A stretch of DNA of 64,000 bases, taken from assembly GCA_013115135.1 (NCBI GenBank), contig JABANP010000009.1, forward strand, positions 1 through 64,000, in the 5' to 3' direction. Numbering within the stretch: position 1 is the first letter of the stretch; each line of letters begins with the position of its first letter. Both the position numbers and the translations under genes were made by a program. Below the pieces are notes generated by a model. The model saw only the letters and a program-made list of their open reading frames with translations, searched no databases and was not told the DNA's origin. Source of the stretch: Perkinsus olseni. Lineage: Eukaryota; Perkinsozoa; Perkinsida; Perkinsidae. Positions 1-13,104 of this stretch are shown piece after piece.

Positions 1-3000
1 CGGCAACCAGAAGGGTGTCGTAGGTCACAGGGGGCCGTAGCAGGTAGTTCTTAACCATGACGGGTATATCCAATGGCAGCCTCATTGCCTCGACTTCTGC
101 ACGCCCACCAACAGCTGAATGAGGGACAAGCTGACCGACCTCGTCAGGAGGGATGAGCTCTAGATGACGGAGTAGGTTCATGCCAGCCCTCCAGCCAGCC
201 TCCCCAAATACAACTCCGACGAGGGAAGTAGTCGATGTCCTCAGAGCGTTCAGGAACGACATTGCTCGGTCCCTCTCCGACACCTCGGCTGGTTGAGCAG
301 CGCCCTCGGCCCTCTGATACCCGGGGAGAGAACAGAACTGCTTGTCACGCCACTGGATAGCTGAGGAAACTGCAGACAGCAGACCTCGATGAGCGACGCG
401 GTCTCTCACGAGATACACCTGACGCTCCTCGGTCAACTTGCCCTCTAGAGCAGCATCACCCTCATCGAACTGCTCAGCCCACACATACTCGGAAGCCAGC
501 ATCTCCAACAGAGCGCACCCGAGGGGCTCATGCTTCTCCGAGTCGATCATCATCTCGCACTGCTTCGGAGTGAGGGCTTCGAATACCAGATGGAGTGGTA
601 TGGCGGCGAGGAATTGATCCAAAGGGGAAGCCTGGACCCGTGCCAGCTCAGCCACAGTCAAGCCTATCTCGACCAGGAGCCGAGGGTCATCATAGAAGGC
701 GTCCAAGATATGAGCCATGTCCACCACACCACCGTCACCCGCGGGAACCATCATGTAGAAGGGGCGATCCGCAGAGCATTCCCTCCAGTCGTCGGCCACA
801 GTGCCTCCATCGACTTTGGCAAAAATCTGACGATAGAAAGCCCAGAGCTTGTCCATGAGCTCCTCGTTGACTCCTATGGCACCATCAGCCGCACCTTCTA
901 CTCCCTCTGGTGACAGTGTCACCTTCACCGTGCCGAGCCTCGCGTCAGACCTTCCCAGCCCGCTGGCTGAAATGGGTATCTCCTTGACAGCCTCGATCAC
1001 TCGATCCGGCAAGGGGCCAGGAGTCAAGATGCACAGTTTCTCCAGAGTACTCACACGCTTCCGCGTCAGCTCCTTCCATCTGGCCAACCTCTCCGGGACC
1101 TCTATCCCTGCCTGGTGCCACTGAGGCCTCAGCCGATAGGCATACAGAACCGTGACACTCTCCGCAGGTTTCACCATCGCCGGGGCTACATCAGGTCTGC
1201 GCTCGACCAACTCATGGGCAGCCAACTCGAGGAGATCAGCAGGAGGAAGCAGCTCCCCACGGACACCATCAGCCTTACCCGCAGCGTACATATTTTTGAA
1301 CTGAGGTGTCACCCAAGGCAGCATCGTCAGCTTCCCCAGCTGCCTAGCGCTGGCCTCACGAATGGCCCTGGCCTTGGTGGCGTGCCAACGGCTCATCGCC
1401 CATCTGGCTACCGGTGGATGGACCGACGATGGAAGTAGGACAGTACAGCGAAATTGTTCGTCCCTCTTCTCGCCAAAGAACATCGGGGTGGACGTGAAGA
1501 ACTCATCAGTGGCGGTGAGGGAGGAGGCAAACTCGTGGAGAGTACCCTTGGCGTGTCGGCAGGAGACCCTCACACCTTCTCGCCCGACCACAACTCTCGG
1601 ATCGATCTCGCTGTCAGAATCATCATCCTCCGAGCCGACGTCTTCCCAGCAGTCCGCTAGGGTGGCCATCTGAGCTTCTTGCCGTTTGTACTCAGCCAAG
1701 GCCTTTTCAGCTTTCATCACGCCATCGTGGGAGGCCTCTACCAAAACAATAAGCTCAGATTTCCTAGGCCTGATCTTGCGTGCCCTGCCTCGACGCTGTA
1801 TGAAGCTGCGGACGTTTGGCGGCACGTCCCACATGACAACGCAGTCACAAATGGGGACATCGACCCCTTCATCGCAGACGGAGGTGGCGATGAGTACAGC
1901 TGGCTGGCAGGCGTCCTCGGCCGTGTCCTTGAACCACTCCAACGCTTCGGTCTGCTTGCTCACTCTCTCGCCGCTACCACCGACGCAATGCCGCAGCCCC
2001 AAGGTGGCCGCTAATGCACGGGCCATCAACCTCTCTCCGACGAAGACTATAGTAGCAGAGTACTTGGAGTGTGGAAGGTCGTCAAGTTGGAGCACCGAGC
2101 GGAGTTTCAAAAGCTTATCGCCGTCCACGGCCATACCGAGGAGTCTGGGAACGAAGGTGACCGTGATGTAGCGCTTGAGGTCCTCCAGACTAGCACCGGG
2201 GATATCAGCGGTGCCGGCCACCTCAACAAGTTCGAGTCCACTGTAGACGCAGACAGCTTGGCAGGCCTCCCACAGAGACTGCCTCACAGCGTTGGCTATG
2301 GTCCCTGGCCACAGCGGAAACTGGGCGATCTGCTCCTCGAGCCTCTTAATGCGGAACTGAAAGGAAATAGTGAGGACGCAAGAGCTTCTACCTGTTCTAC
2401 CTTCAGCCGTCCCGGTTCAATCTTCGCCTCCGCTTGGTTGTAGAGTTCAGGAAGGGCGTAGTCCTCAAGGATCTCCTCGTGCGTACGGCAGATATACGTG
2501 AGCGCATGCAGTGCAGCTCTACTACCGCCCTGAGAAGAAAGCCTCAGCAAGTGGTGGGTCGTACCAGAGGCTAGCAGACTACCTCGTGAAGGACCTTCCC
2601 GAGCTGGCCGATCAGCTCACAGTAGTAGGACATTTCATTGTGAGGGAGATCCACGAGGTTAGCGCTGACCAGTCCGACCACAGTGGTGTAGTTGGCATCG
2701 ATGTGCCTCAACGACTTCCTTATAGCACAGTACTCCTCGAGCCACGACACTCGCTTGTAAGCACCGCACATGAGGTCATGCAGACGCTGACCCGCGTGTT
2801 CGCAGTCATCAAATCGGCCACAGTTTGGAGAGTAGCTGGCCGAAGCATGCAGCTCCAATTGAGGGTCCGGCGTGTGGACATACCCCTTCAGCTCGGCATG
2901 GGTGGCGGTCGGCCGGACTATCTCGCACTCGCCGTTCAGAGACAGCACGGTCTTCAACTGCTGCATATTCTTTTGAACGTCCACCTTCTTGCAGTTGATC

Positions 3001-3536
3001 GGGCTCGCTGTGAGACCAACGTACTTTTCTGCGCCCCTGGCCAGCTGGGCAAGCTGGCAATAGGGATGACCGCTGCTGACACCCTTCTTGGACACGCAGT
3101 GATGACACTCGTCGAAGATCAACGTGTCGATCACAGCAGAGTCCACAAAATTGGACGCCAGAACACGCCTGAGGATCTCCGGCACGCAGACGATGACCTC
3201 GAAGTCCGACACCACGCCCCTCCACTCCGTACTGCCCCAGTTGTCAATAGCGGGAGTCTCCCCGGTGAGAACGCGGACTCTGCACCGCTGATCATCACCG
3301 ATGTTGCTGCTGATGTAGGCGGCCTGCTGATGGCAAAGGACCTTGTTGGGAGCACAGAAGACGCAAATCCTCTTGGGTTGACCATCAGTGGTATTCCTTA
3401 GTTGAAGGGCGAGTCGCTCACGCAGCAACCAGACAGCCACGAGAGTCTTCCCCGAGCCGGTCGGCATGAAGGCCACCGTTGACTTGAACTCGCGTATCTT
3501 GGCCAGCACCTCGAGCTGGTAGCTGCGTAGCTCCAT
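1..3536 (-). CDS. Dicer-like protein (DECH helicase + RNase III), 3' end outside window
   Basis: RNA-silencing endoribonuclease of the Dicer family, expected to bind and process double-stranded RNA. Three exons read without a break: 3536-2583, 2529-2392 and 2356 to the edge (introns of 53 and 35 nt), giving 1149 codons before the window ends. The N-terminus carries a Q-like motif and Walker A PTGSGKT (residues 25-31), then a DECHH box and LTASP. The C-terminal helicase lobe shows TSVCDEGVDVP and QRRGRAR, followed by a Dicer-dimerisation-like fold (around FRCTVLLPS) and a Dicer platform-like stretch. Only about 40 residues separate the platform from an RNase III fold, so no PAZ domain fits. 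In that RNase III fold (about residues 955-1070) the usual ERLEFLGD signature reads as HEPLGCALLE. The second RNase III and any dsRBD would lie beyond position 1. Start chosen at 3536 because the helicase fold begins almost at once. Confidence 0.85.
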
Positions 3537-4204
3537 CTTAGGAGACCAAGAAAAGACAACTGAGCCAAAGAGGTGCTATGTATCTGAAGAGGTGGTATCT
3601 CAGTGAGTCCGAGTTCTACGCATTGGTTAACGAGGCCGAGCGGACTAGTTCGGGTTCGGGTGATACCGTATCGGTATCAGCGACAAGTGAGTCGGTTTAT
3701 CTCAGCACCCATCCTTCCTCGCTCCTTTCCCCCAAATTGATGACACCAAACGCAACACAGACGATCAGTAGGGGCCGTCAGCGGACTGGCTACCCTCTTG
3801 AAACTCGCTATCACTATCGTCGGCATCTCCAACGATCGCAAACGTTCGACAAACGTGACATGAGTCAGAGAGATGCTAAAAGCAATGAACAAGATTATTG
3901 GGCTTAGCCCAATGGGCTAGACGCAGAGAGTAACGACAAAGATTTGAGTCTGGTATCTTGGGATAAGGCTAATTATTAGGTGCTCCCTGAGTTGCCGTAC
4001 GCTGTTTGGATCGAATCTGAATATGGATCACACTTTACTGCTGAGAAGTACAATTTCACAGCCCGTAATTTTCCAAGAAAATTTTACGTGCAAATCGATC
4101 AGATTTTTCCACTTTCTCCAACCACGAAGAGTATTTGCTTTCGAACTAAGGGCATATGCGGTGCAGCATACGAACATAATCACTGAGCTTTCGTTGCAAA
4201 ATAA

Positions 4205-4286
4205 TATCATGGAAGGACAAAATGCTGAAACGCACGGTTTTTGAGCATTTTGCCCTTGAAGGGCAAAATGGGGAAGTTCCATGATA
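4205..4286. repeat. 82-bp nested inverted repeat
   Basis: Outer arms TATCATGGAA (4205-4214) and TTCCATGATA (4277-4286) are perfect inverted copies. Inside lie CAAAATGCT / AGCATTTTG arms, and a 12-bp perfect hairpin CATTTTGCCCTT / AAGGGCAAAATG with a single-base centre. The whole segment can fold back in two alternative ways. It could be a MITE-like element or a transcript-end hairpin. Confidence 0.75.
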
Positions 4287-5193
4287 ATGAAATTTTCATG
4301 ATCCGGGTTTTTCAAGTAGCCGATTCTCTAACAATTTGCTGCCCGGTGTATAGGCCGTACAACCAATGGCAAGGAAATAGTGTGTCACTGCCCCGCGTCC
4401 CAATTTTTGGCCCAAACGCAACCGTATCCGCTGGATCATAAGCGTGCAGCAAGCTGAATACAGTGATAATTCAAGAGCTCCTACGGTTTATTGTACGTCT
4501 GCTCTCGTACGATCTCGACACTCCTACTTCCCGTGTCTCGAGTTACGTGCGTAGGGAGGTTCCTATCCTTACATAACTTGGTAGCAGTTTCTCGTTGAAT
4601 GCCTCAGGCTAAGTGCTGACCAGACTCACGACCTGGATTTCTTCAAAGTCGAATCAAATCTGAAGCGTCGAACCCCCCTGACTGACAAGCGCGCAAGCGA
4701 AGTCGCTGTTGCTTAGGCACCCGAGTAGAGAAGCCGTTGCAAGCCTGACATGGGAACAGCGGTCTGATGGGCAGGCCACCGAGATACGGATCATATCGCC
4801 CTTCTCGAGGGTCTCCGAATCTTCCTCAGTAGCGGGTATGTTGAACACAGCCTTGTACCCAAACATAGCGTGAGTCAAAGCAACACTTTCCTCCGCGCAG
4901 GTAGGGCGCTAACCTTCGGTAAGACACGTCACCGGGGCAAGGCGGAGCGGTGAGCCTCGACCAATCCTAGAGTGGACGAGACCGGTAACTGACGTAGCTT
5001 TACGGAACCCGTGGGTACTCGGGCTCTCAACATCCAGAAAAGGCCCTATCTACGTCACCTAGGGAGCCATGGGTTTCGACCGTCTTGTGGTTACGGTCAT
5101 AAGCTTATATCGGGTGTACAACATTACCAGGACTAGGAGCCTCCAAACTTGCGGCCCGCAAGCGTTCGCGTAGAGTAATAATGACAAGAGCGC

Positions 5194-5226
5194 GAATTAA
5201 GACTCTTAAATTAAGAGTCTCAATTC
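5194..5226. repeat. Near-perfect hairpin, 16-bp arms
   Basis: Arms at 5194-5209 and 5211-5226 are inverted copies with one mismatch, separated by one base (core AAGACTCTTAA / TTAAGAGTCT). It sits in the gene-poor stretch downstream of the POLA1 stop and could be a mobile-element remnant or a 3'-end structure. Confidence 0.75.
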
Positions 5227-5821
5227 AAGAGGAGTCGAGGGGTCATTAGTATTAAGGAGAATGGCCGTAAAAAAGCTCCACCTGAGGGCCTTAAGCGGCT
5301 TTAGTTGAGCGGCTCTGGCGACCAGAGTCTGGCCAACGCATTCCTACCTTCTTCAATGTCCCACTTCTCCGGCGTTACGCCGGCGGCGCAGGGGAGGCCG
5401 GAATCGCTTCCGAATAAACGCCCGTGAGGAGAGAGGGGAGCATCTTTCCGGAAGATGAACATAGCGGGACGGTTAACGCTATCGGGAGCAGATAAATCCA
5501 GAGCAATCAGCCAATAGAACGGGGCCTGTCACTGCCTCTTCAACAGGCAGTGCCCAGATCATCTCGGTGAATGCAGTGTTGCCAACTGACGTCATCACGA
5601 CGCGATCGAAACCATGATATGGATTTAAGCGCACTCCGAACGCTGGAGGTGGAGGTGGGTCAAACACTCTCACAATAGATTCAGCCTAGCCGTCTCTGCT
5701 CGACAACCTCGACGACCATCACCAACACGACACGGTCGCTACAGTGGATGACATGCATGATTCCATTGCTATAGGAAACCATGGAGAAGTATTGTTCTCC
5801 TCAGCATTGTTTAGAGCATCA

Positions 5822-8800
5822 TCAGCCCCTTCTTGCGAACATAGAGAATAGGACGGTCTTACTGACGACGTCATAGGCATTCATAGATAAGAACTGATCT
5901 GGAATATCCTCACACTCAGGTCTGTGCTTAGCAGCCAGCTCTCGCAGGTAGGATAGGACCTGCGGAACATTCACACGCCGCCGGAGGGATGCACCCAGGG
6001 CACTTGCCTGATGAACAGCCCTATTGGTATGGGCCGGCAACTGCTGCAATTTCCCACGGCAGCCTCCAAACGGGCACCGAGATGTACCTGGCTCGACGTC
6101 CTCCACCAAGGAGCGACCAATGGTGTGTACGGCTTACCGAGCGGCAATTGGCGAGTGGCTCTACCGCAACCTTCGTCGTCGCATCTAACCCACCCCGACC
6201 CCGCCTCTCTCGTAATTTTTCGGAGAATCTGCGACCGACCAATGCACCAGTTCCAGCACTCTTGCCTCATCCACCGAGCGGACAGTCAGGCGAATCTCAC
6301 CAGGACAAGCAGATTGCGGAGTAAGGGCGATGGTATCTCGGCCGAGCACTTCACACATTCCTTCTGTTTGATAGCATCTCCAATATGGCACGCTGATCAA
6401 GATAGCATACCCTACAAGCAGCCGCGGGCTACCCCAGTATACTCGTCTTGCATTTCGGACACTTGTACTGCCGAGCAGCTCCCGCCAGGAACTTCCTCGC
6501 ATCGGAGTACCTCGTGTCGATGTCTACATTCTGTGACAGGGAGGCCATCACAGCCTCAACATCGTCCCCGTCCCCCGGACCTGACCCGAGTGGCCCATCA
6601 CGTCCATGCCCATGACCAAATGCCCTACCATTGTTGTTCATTCCAATTGCAGCGAACTTGCTAGGGTCCAAGCCCAAACACTCAGCCAAATGAGCCGCGT
6701 CAGTGCCACTCACTGGGGCGCACAACCGTACTAGCGGTGGATGAATTTGATGGGTTTTGTACCTTAACCGTAATCTCTGCTCCACGACCAACCAAGCAAA
6801 ACGGAGGCGCTAGGAAAAGCTTGAGAGCCGCGTAAACTGGGCCATGGTCAGCGAGATCGCGGAGACTTACCACTGTGTGTCTATCTGCACCACAGAAGGC
6901 CCCAGCCTCCTAACCTCGTCGGGGCTACGGGCTCTTGCCGCCACCGATTGAGAATCTACTACCCATGCACTACAAAGCGTATTACAGAAAGGAGGACCCA
7001 CCGGTGCCAAGAGCAGCCGGTTTGGTCTCGGAGTCGCCCTCGGCTTCCGCCTTGCCGGCTGCCTCCCCTGGACGGGTGATGACATAGGGAATCTCGTTGC
7101 CAGGCCGGATCACATGGCCACCATCCATCATCCGCTTGGCGACCATAACATGTGCCTCAAGAGGGAAGACAAATATGGTCAAAAAACTACAGCGACACAG
7201 CTAGCACGCATACACACACTCTTGATCTAACCACGATGAGGGAAGCTCCACGTGGAGTGTTTCTACCTGGCTCTTGGCATCTGGATAGTCAGCCGGCATC
7301 TTCGTCAAGGCCTTGGTGATGACATAATCTTCCAGCGGTATCTGATGCTCTCCGGCTTGTCCCAAGAGTCCCCCGCCTAGGGTTGATCAAGTCACCTCAT
7401 CGTTATCCATTTTGAGGCTTATGCTCTTCACATAGTCGTGCAGCCACTCCACCACACGCTCCGCTTCTTGCGCTGATCGATCGACATCCGCTGGGCCATT
7501 CTCCGATGATGCTGATGCCGGAGCTTGAGACTCGGCCCGAAGACCCAGCAAACACCGAAGGACCTTCAGCAAACGGCTGGGCTAACCGAAGCAGAACGGC
7601 ATAATAATCCAGCAGAGCGCGTCGTGCTCCGCAAATGGGCCAGCCTCCGAGTTATAGCAAAGTCAGGCAACCCTACCTCATCCCCCATCTTCTTGGACAG
7701 AGGGCACCAGTCTCGTCTAACGAGATCAAGACCCTTGTACTCCTTCTCAGCGATGCCCTGAGCCCAGTCAATCACCTTCACACCAGCGTATCTAGAGAAT
7801 CAATTCATATAACGGAGACCTGCCGATCCCAGAATCTCATCTCACTTCTTTTTCTTCAACAACAGAAGTCTCTTAAAAACGCCGTCGATGTCGAGCTCGA
7901 GCTTCTTATACCGTTTATTCACCTCCGCCATTATCTGCCCTCCGATACGCATGGCTTGGTCGAATGCCTCAGTCCCTACAGATCAGCCTCATTCGGAGCT
8001 ACCCCATCACCCTCAGACCTACCTGTGTGGACAAAAATAGAATCCGTGTCACCATAGACCACATCAAAGCGGAGCTGGCTTTCTACTATATCCACAGTGG
8101 CCTGGTAAACATCCAGCGAGCACTAGCCGGCTCGAGTCAAGGGCAGCATCCCATCCACCAACCTGCAGAGTCTCCCTGCCTGTCCGTGTGATGAGAGCGG
8201 CGATCGGCTTTGCATAGAAGCGGCTATTGGAGAACCCGAGGCAGCCGTACATACTATTGGCTGTGAGCTTCAGTGCCTTCTGTCGGATGTCCAGCTGGTT
8301 GCCCGTCTTGGGATTGGTACCTAGGGATTTTCTCTCCCGACTGACCACAGTAACAGCAGGCACATGTCTTGAGCAGCTTTTTCACGTCCTTCCTGCTCTC
8401 GACCAGTCGAGTGATGACCTGCGGCAGTACAGCATCCCTCTCCCCTGGGGCCCTCTTAGGTAGCTCAGGAATCACGCCAGCGTTCTCGTCGAGTGCCGAG
8501 TCGTGAGCGTCCAATCTAAAGACAATGCAGGCGGTGAAACAGAGGACCGAAAGCCACCATGGCCGATCCCAACGACGCTCCCGCCTCCAAGAGCCCAATA
8601 CTGACCTGTCAACCGTCGTGAAGCAAATGTTATATTCTCGGATAATAGACGGGTAAAGGGAATTAAAATCCAAGAGGAGCACGAGCTTGTCGTAGAGGCC
8701 TGCCTTGGGCTCGAGTACCAGACCACCGGCGTATCTGAAGGAAGATCCTCAGACCGACTTCGCATGACATCCTCCTTACGCTGCCTTCTTCCTCCGGGGT

Positions 8801-11800
8801 CCAGCAGGCGCCTTGGCCTGGGGGTTATCGCCGCCCTCCTCGAATACATCAGCCTGGTAGCTCCTACGGTCACCGGGTCTCTCCTTGTCAGGAACGACGA
8901 ACTTCTTTCTGATACAAAAACCAGCAACTAAGCTACTCATCAGCCCACATGCCCGCGTGGAGAAAGCTTCGAGATAGACTCCCAACTCAACGCTGGTCGG
9001 GCGCAGGCCATCCACGACTCCACGAGCCCAGCCGAGGGTCACGGCACGCAGCACCGGGAGCGCTATTATATCACCTATGGAACTCGTGAACTAGAAGTAT
9101 CTCATTCCTCTCAGCTCTTTTGTTCTGTAGCGAGTGGCTCCACAGATTCCCCGCCAAATTAGTCAACTGCCTCGTCAAGGACAAGACCTAGAATGCAGCC
9201 AACGAACTGATGACACCAGAAGGACTTGTACACTTGCGACCCATGGCGGCGTGCCCTACCTGCAGTGCCCATCCAACCCGCAGTTGCAAGACGGCATCGG
9301 TGAGCGTATGCTCCGCCAGAGCCGAAAGCGCCCTAGGGTCCTCGTAGAATTTCACCAATGAATCCAACGCTACGGGGGCTCGCGCTGTCTGACCATGCAA
9401 GAAGTGCTCATACCGCTACTGACGTCCGACTCGCCTCACCTTCAACAACTTCAGCGAGAGGCTTCCCAAATCATACGTGGTTAACCTCAGATACTCTCTG
9501 GCGCTCAGGTAGGTATCACACACCAGGCGCCCGGCTGTCAGGCTGCGGCCCAGCCACAGGCTGCCTCCACCGGCGTTGCCTCTGCCGTCACGCTTCTTCC
9601 CAGCATGACCGAAGGTAGATGACCAGTAGGCCTGAGAACTCGCTGTTGGCAGGACAATTCTCCTTAGCCACCCTCATCCCACCTCTTAAGACGGCTGAAC
9701 TTGTGCCACGCAGGCAGCTTATGGTGCTGCATCCGCTGGGCCAGGATATCCAGGCCGAATCCAAATCTACAACAAAGAGCCAGCGCCAGGCTACTCGAGG
9801 AGGGCCGTTGCTGAGGGCCTTACATGTTGTGGCCTAATATGATGTCAGGGTCAGCCCTAGTGACCATGGCGGCCAGGTGATTGAGCAGGGCACGTTCGCT
9901 CGACTCCACGACGACATTCTGAAAGGAGAATAGAAGACAGCCCTCAGCTTGCCGCCTTCCCTAATAACCTTAGCCAGAGGGGCCCTTAGGGAAGGTAACA
10001 CCCTCTATTTTCGTCACTGCCATGAAGGTTTGCATACCTTGAGGTCGAAGCGTGTAAGATACACCAACCCGCTGCCTACACTCACCCCGCCGAAGACACT
10101 CCTCGTTGGCTTCATCGACATCTAAGTTGGGATTATGATAATAAGCCGCAACAGCTATCTCGTGCTGTTGCTGCTGGGCTGCCGCAGTCGACCGACCTGC
10201 CGCATCCAGACTTCGACCCTCAGCGCTCAAGCGAGGCGATTCTGACCCTTGCCAGTCGGCGCCTTCGTCTGCTTAGTCGTGTTTGTCTTGATAGAGAGGC
10301 TCATTATTGACAACGGTGGCAGAGGCGGCGTCGCATCAGCAGGTACCTACTCCGTCCACGCGTCACTGGATGGCTACTGCCGCTGGCCCTTACCACCGAT
10401 ATTCCCTTCGTGCCCGTCGGTACTCGGACCTCTCGAGTGCACCAAGAGAGCTTGTTCATCGCTGAGGCGGAGCGACGCACACAATCGGCTCCCGGGGCGG
10501 CTGGTGGAAGTATCTTACTGGTGGAAGCGTTGAAGGAGCCTGCGCTTATCTGTATCCAGCATGGGCCCATGATACGCCGTTTGACAAGGAACAACTCCGT
10601 CAGAGAGGTGTTGTTGCCAAACACATGAGAGAAGGACTTGCCCTCCAACCCGGATGGCAGTGCTGGGCAGTTGGACGAATACACAACCTTAAGGCACCTG
10701 ACAACCGTCCAGAGCTGCCGATGGGCCTAGAGAGCATAAAAAGTTAGATGCCTCTAACCCGACTGCAGTACAGTAACACTCAGCCGGTCACTTGCCCTAC
10801 CCCAAACGGCCGTGAGGTATGCCATGGACTTGGTCGAAGCAGTAATTGCGCCAGACAAACTTGCACTTGTATTTATTAACAGCAGCCAACACCCCTCCGC
10901 TCTTCTTCCGTAGGGCCTCGAACTGAACAGAGAGATGATACTCACTACGCCTTCATGCCTCCAACTATACGATAGTAGTAGAGGTCAGGAGCCCTAGAAT
11001 GGCAGCAACTGAGGTGACCCACCGGGAGTGCTCACCTCCTGCATCACGGAGTAGCATGCCGCTCTACACTCACTCTCGTCTTCTGACTGTTCCCTCTGAG
11101 GCGAGGCATTGGAATACTGAATCCCACTAGCAGCAGTCTCTTACCGGAAGGAAGAAGCAGTTGCGCATAATGTTGGTGACAACTACGCAGCACGACTCAA
11201 CCTGTGTCTTTGTCGACGACTTGCCGCCGTCCCTTCGTCTCGTTTTACCTGCTCAGGACCAGTGCTGGCGAGGAGCAGGGTGTGCTCGACATACCGAAGA
11301 GGAAGAGAGCTGCTGTCTTGTCCGGCAAGACATCCTCGTAGACATCGAGGAGGTACCTGCCGCAACGAAGTAGCCCTACAGAAAGCAGCAGCCGCCGGAA
11401 TGCACGCCGAACACCGTCGTGGGGAACGGGGAGGCTCACATCATCAGAGACCCATCTTCTTCCTTCACAGCGTCAAGGCCATGATCGTCCCCGGCGGAGC
11501 CTGAGCGACAAAACGCTATCTCGACTATGGAACAGCGCGGGTGTCAGTATCATCAGACCCAACATAAACACGCAGCCACTTACCATGTGGACTAGAGGCA
11601 GCCTTGGATTCGGCATCATCCGTGTCGTCTGTTATCAGCCATGAGTCGCCAAAGTCCACCACCTTCTGCGGCGACTCGCTGTCCTTCACTACGGCGGCTG
11701 GTGCTCCAGACGGCCGAGGACCTTGTGGACCTGAAGGCCAGCCGTCCGCTAGCCGCTACTCCTCGCTAGGCCCCACTTGTCGAGTCCTCTTTCTTCGTTC

Positions 11801-12959
11801 CTTCTTCGTCCTCTTTCTTCTCTTCACCGTTGCCTAGCTCACACCTCGGCGCCGCCTCCGCAGGAACGCTGGCCTCTTCAAGGCTCGTTCGGCGTCGCTT
11901 AGTGGTCGATTTAGGAATATTTACCTCGGTGTCCTGCCGAAGCAACTGCCCACCTCAGCAGGACAGCCAAGGAATTCCGCCCCCCATGACGCTCACTTCC
12001 ACAGCGTGATCATCATGCTCCTCCACGACGGCATCCTCCTCCGCCTTCACAGCACCACTGGGCTCCACATCCCGGCATTCCTCGACCGGTCGCTTCCTGC
12101 TACTCGCTGAGGCCACGGCAGCTGGGGTGCTCCGAGCGACCTATCCATAACAAAGATTCCAATCGGACGAGCGATTCAAGCTCACCCTTGTCGGACGGGC
12201 CTCAACAGATCCACCTTCTTCCATCGCCAGGAGCTCATCCTCGAAGCCCTTCGAGCATGTCGTCGACTGCTGCCGTGTCCACCGGCGCTGGCTCCTCCTC
12301 CACTTTAGTACGTGCAGCCGGCTTGCTTCGACTTGCTCCCTGCAGCCAGGAACGACAAACTCTGCGGCCCAGTTGCACGGCAATTGCTGTAGACACCGTC
12401 TTCCTCGACTCACCTTGAAGAACTGGGCAATCCCTCTCTGTCCCTTCTCCCTCTCCTGCATCCGCCTAGCCGCCGCCTCCCTCTCCGCCTGTCTCTGCTT
12501 CCGTGCTCTGTCCAGCATTTTGCGGGCCTACAAGCACCCTCCCCCTCCCCTGCCACTGCAGCGGCACTACATTCTTCGACCCGCCCATCTCTTCCTCATC
12601 GTTCAACCTCTCCAACTCCGAGTCGTACTCATCCTAGCACGGCTCTCATCATCCTCACCCACGGCAAGCGGCCTGCACTCCTACCTCGTCCCACAGCTCC
12701 TGACCGTCATCGATGTACCCGCCCCCATCCCCACCCTGATCGTCCACCACGAAGTTGTCGTTCCTTCTCTCCTTGCACAATTTACGGTACTCATCCTCAT
12801 CAACCTAAGTCAGTCACCGTAGGCTCAACCCCTCCCAGCGACCCTAGGCACCTCCTCGACGATCCTGCCGCTCTCCCTGACCTCATACTGTTCTGAGCGC
12901 TTCCCTCCGCCTGCGCGGAGCTCACGAAGCTGTCGCAGTGCGTCTCTCTTAGAAGACAT
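5822..12959 (-). CDS. POLA1: DNA polymerase alpha catalytic subunit (multi-exon)
   Basis: Catalytic subunit of the primase-polymerase complex that starts DNA synthesis in the nucleus. About 20 short introns. The start at 12959 ([14 protein letters not shown]) matches the family's basic N-terminal helix, followed by an acidic VVDDQG..GYIDDG segment. Order of landmarks along the minus strand: linker with QRGIAQFF (about 12430); [12 protein letters not shown] (10630); the inactive exonuclease-like fold with DPDIILGHN (9850); KKFVVPDK (8900); polymerase motif [11 protein letters not shown] (8650-8680); motif [15 protein letters not shown] (8230-8280); motif C YGDTDS (8050); KKKKYAG (7790-7860); and C-terminal zinc sites with CPKC (6440), ECVKC (6340), a WVRCDDEGC region (6180) and a final CPFGGC (6070). 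All catalytic aspartates seen are conserved. In the linker exon the reading frame [14 protein letters not shown] (or [13 protein letters not shown]) suggests a possible +1 disruption near 12242-12249. No tandem copy is present. Confidence 0.92.
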
Positions 12960-13104
12960 CGCAGCAAAAGATCTATTTACTGCCAGCTTCAACCTAAGAT
13001 ACCCCCAGCCCACCTCAACCCGCTCTAATTAACACGTCCACTACGCAAAACCCGCTACCCTGGAGAAAACGTAAGGCACATAAGGTGCAGTTAGGAACCT
13101 TATT

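Larger units (their letters stand above)
3537..5821. other. Gene-poor region between Dicer-like and POLA1 genes
   Basis: No gene could be supported here. Two short minus-strand open frames, 4654-4878 (74 codons) and 5479-5673 (64 codons, beginning with a proline run), have coding-like composition but no recognisable family and no convincing splice partners, so they are mentioned only. The AT-rich part (about 3900-4500) and the stretch 5170-5270 hold strong inverted repeats listed separately. The 4900-5450 segment has an rRNA-like look but no conserved rRNA core motif could be matched. Confidence 0.5.

Noticed and set aside
4900..5450. Possible rRNA fragment
   Set aside because: No conserved small- or large-subunit core motif could be recognised.
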